Of a stretch of DNA of 36,284 bases, positions 24,816 to 32,198 are shown one piece after another. Positions within the stretch are counted from its first letter, which is position 1; every line of letters starts with the position of its first letter. The notes below the pieces were generated by a model. That model was not told where the DNA came from. It saw only the letters and a program-made list of their open reading frames with translations, and did no database searches. A program made the translations under genes and the position numbers. The DNA comes from an uncultured bacterium (lineage in GTDB: Bacteria; Chloroflexota; Anaerolineae; J036; Brachytrichaceae): NCBI GenBank assembly GCA_903873965.1, contig CAIQQO010000341.1, positions 1 to 36,284 on the forward strand, written 5' to 3'.

Positions 24816-25649
24816 ATGTCAGATTTGTTTACCCATGTTGAGACGGCGCAATTTGACCGCGATGGATATCTGATCGTTAAGGGTTTGTTTGATGCAGAAG
24901 AGATGGATATTCTGCGCGCCACGGCCAAAAATGATAATGCGATGGAAAATAACGTCATGAAACTGGCGGATGGCGAGGGCGGCACGCAACGCCTGACATT
25001 GTGGAATAAGGCTGGTGATGATCTGTGGGGATTGGTTGCACGCACGCACCGCATTGTCGATCGTATGGAGCAGGTGCTGGGTGGCGAGGTCTATCACTAT
25101 CATTCAAAGATGAGCATCAAAGAACCATTTACTGGCGGTGCGTGGGCATGGCATCAGGATTATGGGTATTGGTACCAGAACGCTATCCTCTTCCCGCACA
25201 TGGCTTCCTGTTTTATTGCCGTTGACCCGAACACGCGGGACAACGGGTGCATGCAGGTGTTGCGCGGTTCGCACCTGATGGGGCGCATTGAGCATGGCCA
25301 CTATGGCGATCAGACTGGCGCCGATCCAGAGCGTGTCGAAGAGACGAAAAAAGTGCTACCACTTGATTATGTCATCCTCGATCCAGGTGATGCCCTTTTC
25401 TTCCACTGTAACCTGTTGCATCGCTCTGATGCCAACCACTCGCCTAATCCGCGTTGGAGCCTGATCTGCTGCTACAACGCAGCGCGCAACAACCCCTATC
25501 GCGAGTCGCATCACCCTCGATACTCGCATCTGGATAAGGTCGACAATCTGGCGATCAAGACGGCTGGCGTTCAGCTTTTTCCCGACGGCACAAAGTTTCT
25601 GCGCGTAGAGGAAGACAGCACGACTGGCGGTAGACGACTTGACGCGTAG
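24816..25649 (+). CDS. Phytanoyl-CoA dioxygenase (PhyH) family oxygenase
   Basis: 2-oxoglutarate/Fe(II) oxygenase of the PhyH family, 277 aa. ATG 24816 is fixed by GGAGGAAGAGTA; the frame is open earlier without support. N-terminal FDRDGYLIVKGLFDAEEMDI is the typical opening. Iron ligands His113 and Asp115 (WAWHQDYGYW) and His202 (NLLHRSDANHS), with Arg213 as 2-OG anchor (NPRWSLICCYNA). Bacterial members hydroxylate small molecules such as ectoine or act on methylated or halogenated compounds. It lies 12 bp before the galactonate-dehydratase-like gene, so both probably serve one sugar or sugar-acid pathway. The natural substrate is not visible from sequence. Confidence 0.88.
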   Translation: MSDLFTHVETAQFDRDGYLIVKGLFDAEEMDILRATAKNDNAMENNVMKLADGEGGTQRLTLWNKAGDDLWGLVARTHRIVDRMEQVLGGEVYHYHSKMSIKEPFTGGAWAWHQDYGYWYQNAILFPHMASCFIAVDPNTRDNGCMQVLRGSHLMGRIEHGHYGDQTGADPERVEETKKVLPLDYVILDPGDALFFHCNLLHRSDANHSPNPRWSLICCYNAARNNPYRESHHPRYSHLDKVDNLAIKTAGVQLFPDGTKFLRVEEDSTTGGRRLDA

Positions 25650-25661
25650 CATGGAGGTATT

Positions 25662-26795
25662 GTGAAGATTACCGATATTCGAGTTTTCGTTACCTGGGGC
25701 GCACCACGAAACTGGGTGCTAGTGAAGGTCAATACCGATAAGGGACTGCATGGTTGGGGCGAAGCGACGCTCGAAGGCAATGAAGATGCCGTGGCGGCGC
25801 GCGTACGAGAGCTAGGCGCGCAGTTGATCGATGAAGATCCCCTGGCAGTCGAGCATCACTGGCAGCGCCTGTACCGCCATCATTTCTGGCGCGGCGGTCC
25901 TGTGTCGAACTCGGCACTCTCGGGTCTGGATCAGGCGTTGTGGGATCTGCGCGGCAAAGCCTGGGGCGTTCCGGTGTATGCCTTGCTGGGCGGTCCTGTT
26001 CGAACCGGCATCCGGCTTTACACTCACGTGGGTATCTACGACCCGAATCAGTTGGAGGCAGATGCGTTGCGCGATGTCGAAGATGGGTTTACTGCAATGA
26101 AGACTGGGGCATGGCAAAGCGATACGCAATTGCCTGAGCACCAGTTGATCGACACGTTTGCAGAGCGAGTGCATCGCCTGCGTCGACTGGTTGGGCCTGA
26201 CATTGATCTGATGATTGACAATCACGGGCGCAGCCGAACCAGTAGCGCAGCACGTTTAATGCACGCGCTCGCGCCGGCGCGCTTGTTCTGGTTCGAAGAA
26301 CCGACACCGCCTGATGATCTCGATGCACTGGCAAGGCTAAGAATCGATCAACCGACGATGGACATCGCAGCCGGCGAACGGCTTTATTCAAAGTGGGATT
26401 TCATGCCGCTGATCGACCGGCATCTGGTTGACGTTATTCAGCCTGATCTATGCCATTGTGGCGGAATCACGGAATGCAAGAAAGTGGCGGCTTATGCAGA
26501 AACGCGCTACATCCAGGTCGCGCCGCACAATCCACAAGGGCCGGTGTCGACCGCTGCCGCTGCCCATCTTGGTATGGCTATTCCGAACTTCCACATTCTG
26601 GAATACGTTCGCGCACCACACCGCGATCGCGTATTGCGCGAGCCGTGGCCTGTGGTCAAAGGCGTTTTGCAGGTGCCTGACCGCCCAGGCCTTGGCATTG
26701 AGTTGGACGAAGAAGCGTTACTAGCCAGCCCCATGCGTGTTTTTGGCAAGACCGGTGGGGCATGGGCAGCAGATGGGAGTGTAGCTGACGTGTGA
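25662..26795 (+). CDS. Galactonate-dehydratase-like enolase-superfamily enzyme
   Basis: 377 aa, mandelate racemase subgroup, most like DgoD. GTG 25662 follows GGAGG by 6 nt and gives the normal N-terminus MKITDIRVFVTWGAPRNWVL. Residues: Asp186/His188 (MIDNHGR), Glu212-Glu213 (WFEEPTPP), Glu239 (AGERLYS) and the catalytic His289 (VAPHNPQGP), which match the Asp183/His185, Glu209, Glu235 and His285 pattern of galactonate dehydratase. The 20s loop and C-terminal cap (RPGLGIELDEEAL) are intact. Predicted reaction: dehydration of a six- or five-carbon sugar acid to a 2-keto-3-deoxy acid; which acid is uncertain, as related enzymes act on several. Co-transcribed with the PhyH oxygenase. Confidence 0.87.
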   Translation: MKITDIRVFVTWGAPRNWVLVKVNTDKGLHGWGEATLEGNEDAVAARVRELGAQLIDEDPLAVEHHWQRLYRHHFWRGGPVSNSALSGLDQALWDLRGKAWGVPVYALLGGPVRTGIRLYTHVGIYDPNQLEADALRDVEDGFTAMKTGAWQSDTQLPEHQLIDTFAERVHRLRRLVGPDIDLMIDNHGRSRTSSAARLMHALAPARLFWFEEPTPPDDLDALARLRIDQPTMDIAAGERLYSKWDFMPLIDRHLVDVIQPDLCHCGGITECKKVAAYAETRYIQVAPHNPQGPVSTAAAAHLGMAIPNFHILEYVRAPHRDRVLREPWPVVKGVLQVPDRPGLGIELDEEALLASPMRVFGKTGGAWAADGSVADV

Positions 26796-26799
26796 CTTT

Positions 26800-26836
26800 A
26801 CAGCACCGTGGGCCGTAGCATGGCAGACGGTGCTGT
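26800..26836. terminator. Stem-loop between convergent genes (26.8 kb)
   Basis: ACAGCACCGT (26800-26809) and ACGGTGCTGT (26827-26836) form a perfect 10-bp stem with a 17-nt loop that can pair further through GCC/GGC. It lies between the ends of the galactonate-dehydratase-like and GH39-like genes, and no T-run follows on either strand. Confidence 0.5.
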
Positions 26837-26878
26837 GCGGGTTCAGCTTTGAATACACCCAAACGTGTAGTTGATCGA

Positions 26879-28216
26879 TTATGTCGGCGCTATGCGCAAC
26901 AGACAGAATGCAGGCGCCGGCATGCACAGATCAACGGTGTGGTTGTCGACATCTAACCTTATCTCGCGGGTCAAGGTCAGGTTGCGGTCGTAATCGAGCA
27001 GGTAGCATCGACAAACCGCAGCATCCTGCCAGGGCCAACTGGAGATAGTCAACTTGAAATCCGCGTTGCGCGCGCGGAAATTAGCGAGCAAGACATTGGC
27101 AGATGGCCCATCGCCCCGACCAGCCAACACGGCGTAACCGGTTTCAGCGTCATTGGGAGTGGTCATGACGCGATTGGCCGTATCGAGCATGGTGCGAAAG
27201 GCATTGAAGGCAAAGTAGTTCTTGCGCTTGGCGCCGTATTGATCGAGGATACCCCAGAAGCTGTCGCGTACCCAGTAGAAGTTGGCGACGTCGATTGGCA
27301 AGTCCTGCATATAAATCAGGGTGGCGGCATCGAATGCGGCACCCGTAATCCCGCCGATTTCCTCGCATGCGCGTCGAATGCAGTCGGGGTTCTTCTCGGG
27401 TGAGTTGAACAACCAGCCCTCGCTCGGCAGTAGATTCCACTCGTTCAAGTGCGTCTCGGTGTGCTTAAAGCCAGCGCTGTCCAGGGCGTTGCGGTGCTGG
27501 CGCGCTTGGTCGACGATCTCAATCGGGTCGCGCGCGTAGATGTGCCATGAGTAAAAGTCGAGTGGGGCACCCGTTTTTCGACAGTGCTCGATGAAGTCCC
27601 ATTCCGGTCTGCCGTAGCAATTTGCCGGTCCGCCCACCATAAGTGAGGGATCGTGCGTCTTAATCGCTTTTGAGGTTGTTTCGTACAACTCGTAATACTG
27701 CTGCATTGTGCCGGTCCAGCACTGCGGTTGTACCATCGGCTCGTTCCAGATTTCCCAGTAGCGGATGTTGTGATGGAATCCGTTAGCCCATCCTTCGCGG
27801 TAATGGCGGATGATGTTGACGCAGATCGTCGCCCACTTGGCGAAGTCTTTTGGCGGGTGGACGTGGTAACGCCTGCGCGTATAGTGTTCGATTGTTTCAC
27901 CCAGGCGATAAACAATTTGCGAACCTGTATCGAGGATAGCCTGGATGTAATCGTCAGTCATCGCGAAACGATAATTACCCGGATCATCGGGATCGCTGTC
28001 GAAGATTGGGAAAATGCTATGAATATCGACCGTTTCTGGAATGGCATACGGGCAGTCGTGCAGCCGGGTCAATGGGAATGCCAGTTCCTTGTAAATGGAT
28101 GAGACATCGAGCCAGCCATTCATCATAAGTGGACCAAGGTTTACGCCGTGCAATGGACGAATGACGCCGGTCACATGGCTGAAGTCGATGTTCAGTTGGG
28201 CAGTAGGTAGTGGCAT
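26879..28216 (-). CDS. GH39-like glycoside hydrolase
   Basis: 445 aa, clan GH-A (beta/alpha)8 barrel most like family 39 beta-xylosidases/iduronidases. The N-terminus FSHVTGVIRPLHGVNLGPLM and the RLHDCPY strand are typical. Acid/base Glu159 lies in YWEIWNEPM and the nucleophile Glu259 in THLNEWNLL, both in the expected order and spacing; FYSWHIYARDP is the conserved strand between them. No signal peptide is visible, so it is probably intracellular, acting on imported oligosaccharides. A C-terminal beta domain (residues about 355-445) follows. ATG 28216 has no SD; a GATAAT hexamer ends 6 nt upstream, so it may be leaderless. It is divergent from the beta-propeller lipoprotein gene. Confidence 0.82.
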   Translation of the reverse strand: MPLPTAQLNIDFSHVTGVIRPLHGVNLGPLMMNGWLDVSSIYKELAFPLTRLHDCPYAIPETVDIHSIFPIFDSDPDDPGNYRFAMTDDYIQAILDTGSQIVYRLGETIEHYTRRRYHVHPPKDFAKWATICVNIIRHYREGWANGFHHNIRYWEIWNEPMVQPQCWTGTMQQYYELYETTSKAIKTHDPSLMVGGPANCYGRPEWDFIEHCRKTGAPLDFYSWHIYARDPIEIVDQARQHRNALDSAGFKHTETHLNEWNLLPSEGWLFNSPEKNPDCIRRACEEIGGITGAAFDAATLIYMQDLPIDVANFYWVRDSFWGILDQYGAKRKNYFAFNAFRTMLDTANRVMTTPNDAETGYAVLAGRGDGPSANVLLANFRARNADFKLTISSWPWQDAAVCRCYLLDYDRNLTLTREIRLDVDNHTVDLCMPAPAFCLLRIAPT

Positions 28217-28433
28217 AGGCTTATTATCTGTCTATCGAAAGAAAACAGAATGCACTCCCAGAACCATGTTCCTATTCAGCACGGACAAAACCGACTCGAG
28301 AATGGAGATTGGAAGCTTGACATCTTTCCTCATTGTCGTGGACAACTGCCGAGGTGGTTTCCCGCGTGTCGCCCGAGCGATAATGAACTATGTATTGGAT
28401 CCGTGTATTATCGTGAGGACAGGGAACGAGACT

Positions 28434-30701
28434 ATGCGAATGTGGAAGTTGCGTTTACTTCATCAACAGAGGTCGTTTTTCCGTTTAGGTATTGGGAGTT
28501 TGACGAGAATCGCTAGTGTGGCGGTTGTGTGTATGGTGCTAACGGCGTGCAGCCTGCGTCCGACAACACCTGTTTCCGATTTATTGCCTACACGCACCGT
28601 GGCGTCTCGCCCGGTCGAAACGATCACGCCTGAATCGCTGGAAACCAGGACGCCGCCGACCGCCGATTCCTCGGACACAACCAGGGAGGCAACCTCGGTT
28701 GTGGTTCCCACGGCAACACGTCGTGCGCGCGTTACGCCCACCGCGGAATTGGTCACGACATCGTCAAGTATCCTATCGCCGTTGAATGTGGATCAGATCG
28801 AAGACCAGTGGTCAGTGTCGGATGCCTACATGACCTATATCTACGCCGCTTCGACTGATCTGCTGGGGGTCAGTACCTCGCAGGGCTACAAACTCGTCGA
28901 TGCTAAAACGCTCGATGTGATTCAGTCCACACGCCTTGATGTGACAACGCGCAGCAAAAGCATGTACTTCTGGGCGATCAGCCCGAATGCGCTCTATGCA
29001 GGGCATCTTGATGAAGACGGCAGCATGTCTATCTATGACTTGAGAACAAGCGATGTAGTGACGTCTCTGCAATTCAGCCCCGTGATCTCGTTGGCGTTGG
29101 CCGATATTGGTTTTAATCCTGATGGCAGTGTAGTGACCGTTGCCAACGGTTCAGTTCAACGTTACGACACCTCAACGGGAAAAACTATCGGTGCGCAATA
29201 CCCATTACCGCCCACGACGCGTAGTGTTATGGTGATGCGTGATGGGGTGTATGTTGCCGCTTTTACCAACACCGATATCATTTTGATCAACGCGTTGAGC
29301 AGCAAGACCGTGAAACTCACGGCGGCTTTTGGCGTGGGACAGTCGCGCTATGTGCGTTCTGCTCCGGATAATTCGCTGATGTTTGCTGGCGATGCTTCGG
29401 GTCATGTGGCGGGCTGGGACCCGATCACGGGACAGAAAAAGTACGAAAAAAACTTCGGTGAAAAGGTCGACGTCGCACCAGGACCGCATGGGCAGTATTT
29501 GGCCGTCATCTACCAGGATGGTGTGGCGATTGAAAGCATTGCCGATCAGAAGGAACTCGCGCAGATTCGCTTGAAGGGTGGTGCGAGTCCCTTCTCTGCG
29601 CAGTTTGATCCTGAGGGCAAAACCTTGTTTGTTACCAGCATCAGTTCGATCGAGAGTTTCACGGTTCCAGCTGGTACTCGTGATCATTTCGTCAGCATCC
29701 TGCCGATCAGAAATGTCGCTTTTACCTATGACAGTCAATACCTGGTGTCGTGGGTTGGCGGCGACTCGCCAGGGCTGGCCATCCTTGATGCAGCTACGGG
29801 GCATGTCATTTCTGCGTTTTCACATCCGGCTAAGCTCAGCCAGGTGATGGTTGGATCGGTGAGTGACAAGATTGCTGTGGCCACAGCCTACGGCGCGATT
29901 TATGTCTGGACGTTGATCAGTGAGGAGCCGGTCGTCGATATTCCAGCTTCTTCCACGGTTGGCCATGGATTACTTGGATTTGCGCATGATGATGCTGATC
30001 TTGTCTATGTGGCCGGCAATCAACTTGTGGTGTTCTCGATAGCATCCGGCGTATCCAGGACACTGCCATTGCCGGTAGAGGTTGGCGCTATTGGCTACGC
30101 TGGGAAGAGCGGTTTTGTGGCTGTCAGTGATGTTGTATCGGCGCAAGTGGTGAACCTTACTGGAAAAAAGGTGTCGACGCTCGAAAAAGCTACCGGTCTG
30201 GTGCAAGGCTTCTCATTCGTATTTAGCCCAGATGAAAAATACCTGGCAGGAAATACGTCAGATGAAGTCAGGGTCTGGGAAGTGAACACAGGTAAGTTGC
30301 TGAGCCGCGTAACGGAAAAGAAGTCGCTGATAGCACCAGCCATTTTCACGCCTGACAGTGCGGCTGTGGTGATCAAATATGGCGATAGTGCTGAGTTACT
30401 CAACATCCAGACAGGGAGTGTCACCTCTTTGGCAGGCCCAGTAGACCACTCATTTAACCTGGCCTATTCACCTGACATGCAACTGACTGCGACAGGCACT
30501 TATATCGATTTCACTACACCTTCAATACCCAATTACAGGTTAGGAGAATTTGGCGTGTGGTCAACCGGTACTCAGAAACACTTGGTGCAGTTCTCCAAAT
30601 TACTGCCTATCTATTTTGTGCAATTCAGCCCGGACGGCACGCGCGTGGTAACAACCAGCCCGAACGGTGAGATCGTGATGTGGGGTCTTCCGGCACAATA
30701 A
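28434..30701 (+). CDS. WD40-like beta-propeller lipoprotein
   Basis: 755 aa from ATG 28434 (weak SD AGGGAACGAG); the frame is open to 28095 but overlaps the divergent GH39 gene. Signal peptide ending in lipobox VLTAC, lipidated Cys39, then a Thr/Pro/Arg-rich tether (PTTPVSDLLPTRTV ... TATRRARVTPTAEL). Residues about 110-755 are weak WD40/YVTN-type blades with repeated F-x-P-D-G/D-S or F-S-P-D-E-K patterns (IGFNPDGSVVTVANG, FVFSPDEKYLAGNTSDEVRV, VQFSPDGTRVVTTSPNGEIV), enough for two seven-bladed propellers. Extracellular, membrane-tethered; role unknown, likely protein interaction or sensing. An upstream TTGACA (28317-28322) lacks a matching -10. Confidence 0.82.
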   Translation: MRMWKLRLLHQQRSFFRLGIGSLTRIASVAVVCMVLTACSLRPTTPVSDLLPTRTVASRPVETITPESLETRTPPTADSSDTTREATSVVVPTATRRARVTPTAELVTTSSSILSPLNVDQIEDQWSVSDAYMTYIYAASTDLLGVSTSQGYKLVDAKTLDVIQSTRLDVTTRSKSMYFWAISPNALYAGHLDEDGSMSIYDLRTSDVVTSLQFSPVISLALADIGFNPDGSVVTVANGSVQRYDTSTGKTIGAQYPLPPTTRSVMVMRDGVYVAAFTNTDIILINALSSKTVKLTAAFGVGQSRYVRSAPDNSLMFAGDASGHVAGWDPITGQKKYEKNFGEKVDVAPGPHGQYLAVIYQDGVAIESIADQKELAQIRLKGGASPFSAQFDPEGKTLFVTSISSIESFTVPAGTRDHFVSILPIRNVAFTYDSQYLVSWVGGDSPGLAILDAATGHVISAFSHPAKLSQVMVGSVSDKIAVATAYGAIYVWTLISEEPVVDIPASSTVGHGLLGFAHDDADLVYVAGNQLVVFSIASGVSRTLPLPVEVGAIGYAGKSGFVAVSDVVSAQVVNLTGKKVSTLEKATGLVQGFSFVFSPDEKYLAGNTSDEVRVWEVNTGKLLSRVTEKKSLIAPAIFTPDSAAVVIKYGDSAELLNIQTGSVTSLAGPVDHSFNLAYSPDMQLTATGTYIDFTTPSIPNYRLGEFGVWSTGTQKHLVQFSKLLPIYFVQFSPDGTRVVTTSPNGEIVMWGLPAQ

Positions 30702-30738
30702 AATCCACGCCAACAAAGATTCAACCTTGGCTGACTTA

Positions 30739-30760
30739 GGGCGGATGCAACTGTCCGCCC
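30739..30760. terminator. Small stem-loop after the beta-propeller gene
   Basis: GGGCGGA (30739-30745) and TCCGCCC (30754-30760) form a 7-bp stem with an 8-nt loop, 38 bp after the lipoprotein stop. No T-run. First of two hairpins in this gap. Confidence 0.45.
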
Positions 30761-30773
30761 AATCCGACCTGCG

Positions 30774-30817
30774 TGATGCTTGACCACCGAGGAAGTAGCC
30801 TCGGTGGTCAAGCATCA
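30774..30817. terminator. Perfect 19-bp inverted repeat between convergent genes
   Basis: The arm TGATGCTTGACCACCGAGG (30774-30792) is exactly complementary to 30799-30817, separated by the 6-nt loop AAGTAG. It is the longest perfect stem in the window, with no T-run on either strand. The formaldehyde dehydrogenase gene ends 12 bp further on, so the stem closes both convergent transcripts. Confidence 0.65.
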
Positions 30818-30828
30818 TGGTTTACCTT

Positions 30829-32016
30829 TTACGCCGGGATCATTGCATGAGGGTCAAGCACGAACTTGCGCGCCGCGCCTTTGTCAAAATCCTGGTAACC
30901 CTTTGGCGCCTCGTCCAGCGATATTACAGTGACGTTGACGGCTTTGGCGATCTGAATCTTGTCGAACAGAATCGCGTTCATTAACTGGCGGTGATACTTC
31001 ATTACAGGCGTCTGGCCTGTGTGGAACGAGTGTGATTTCGCCCAGCCCAGCCCGATGCGGATACCGAGCATGCCGATCTTTGCATTCGCATCGACACCAC
31101 CAGGATCACCGGTGACATACAGACCCGGGATGCCGAGTGAGCCACCAGCGCGTGTGATTTCCATAATCGAGTTCAATACCGTTGCCGGGCGTTCAACGAC
31201 GGTATCATGCCCGTGACCGCGCGCCTCAAATCCGACGCAGTCGACAGCACAATCCACTTCCGGCACGCCGATGATCTGTTCGATCTGCTGCGCCAGTGTG
31301 GCTTCTTTGCGCAGGTCGATTGTTTCGCAGCCAAAGCTGCGCGCCTGCGCCAACCGCTCAGGAATCATGTCGCCCACAATCACGACAGCCGCGCCTAGCA
31401 GGTGGCACGAGGCTGCGCAAGCCAGTCCAACCGGGCCGGCGCCAGCGACGTACACGATCGTGCCAGGTCCAACGCCGGCGCTGACAGCACCGTGGTAGCC
31501 GGTCGGGAAGATATCGGACAGCAGCGTCAGGTCCTTGATCTTCTCCAGTGCACGTTCTTTCGGCAGCCGTAATAGGTTGAAGTCAGCATAGGGTACCATC
31601 ACATACTCAGCCTGACCGCCAACCCAGCCACCCATATCCACATATCCGTAGGCGGCTCCAGGGCGGGCGGGATTAACATTCAAGCAAATGCCAGTGCGTC
31701 CCTCTTTACAGTTGCGACAGCGCCCGCAGGCGATGTTGAACGGCACAGAAACGATATCGCCCACTTTGATGAATTCGACATCCCGTCCGGCTTCGATCAC
31801 CTCTCCCGTGATCTCATGCCCCAGTACAAGTCCCTCGGGTGCGGTAGTGCGGCCGCGCACCATATGCTGATCACTGCCGCAGATGTTGGTGGAGATGATT
31901 TTCAGAATCACGCCGTGCTGGCAGATTCGATTGCCAATTGCTAACTTGGGATAGTCGATACTCAGAATCTCAACAACACCCGGCTTAATATAGGCGACGC
32001 CACGATTTCCAGACAT
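30829..32016 (-). CDS. Glutathione-independent formaldehyde dehydrogenase-like zinc ADH
   Basis: 395 aa, medium-chain zinc dehydrogenase of the Pseudomonas formaldehyde dehydrogenase (FdhA/dismutase) subgroup. ATG 32016 follows GGGAGG. Catalytic zinc ligands: Cys46 (NICGSDQH) and His67 (LGHEITGEV), with Asp170 (LLSDIFPTGYHG) as the likely third ligand of this subgroup. Structural zinc: four Cys in ACGRCRNCKEGRTGICLN (97, 100, 103, 111). NAD site GAGPVGLACA at 192. The insertion GYVDMGGWVGGQAEYVMVP and the MKYHRQLMNAILFDK C-terminal region are typical of the subgroup. It may oxidise formaldehyde or a sugar alcohol or aldehyde; the family name is secure, the substrate not. Confidence 0.88.
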   Translation of the reverse strand: MSGNRGVAYIKPGVVEILSIDYPKLAIGNRICQHGVILKIISTNICGSDQHMVRGRTTAPEGLVLGHEITGEVIEAGRDVEFIKVGDIVSVPFNIACGRCRNCKEGRTGICLNVNPARPGAAYGYVDMGGWVGGQAEYVMVPYADFNLLRLPKERALEKIKDLTLLSDIFPTGYHGAVSAGVGPGTIVYVAGAGPVGLACAASCHLLGAAVVIVGDMIPERLAQARSFGCETIDLRKEATLAQQIEQIIGVPEVDCAVDCVGFEARGHGHDTVVERPATVLNSIMEITRAGGSLGIPGLYVTGDPGGVDANAKIGMLGIRIGLGWAKSHSFHTGQTPVMKYHRQLMNAILFDKIQIAKAVNVTVISLDEAPKGYQDFDKGAARKFVLDPHAMIPA

Positions 32017-32071
32017 ATGTAAAACCTCCCGACACGAATAAATACGCCAATAATCACACGTTTGCGCCCGC

Positions 32072-32100
32072 AGTATACGGGGATGACATCCGGGTGTCCC
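32072..32100 (-). promoter_or_regulatory. Candidate promoter and operator of the dehydrogenase gene
   Basis: On the minus strand GGGACA (32100-32095), 17 bp, TATACT (32077-32072). Two dyads overlap it: GGATGaCATCC (32081-32091) in the spacer and GTGTC-6-GACAC (32094-32109) over the -35, which look like repressor-binding sites. A perfect TATAAT (32172-32167) about 95 bp further upstream is an alternative -10. Confidence 0.45.
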
Positions 32101-32198
32101 ATCCGACACACACACTCAAAGGGACGCACAGGCATCGCGCCACCTTACAGCCGCAGGGCGATTTGGATTATACAGACCTTAATCCGATTTGACCGAAA

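Noticed and set aside
24671-25054. 127-aa minus-strand ORF over the PhyH start
   Set aside because: Complement of a well-supported gene; Ser/Pro/Arg-rich shadow composition.
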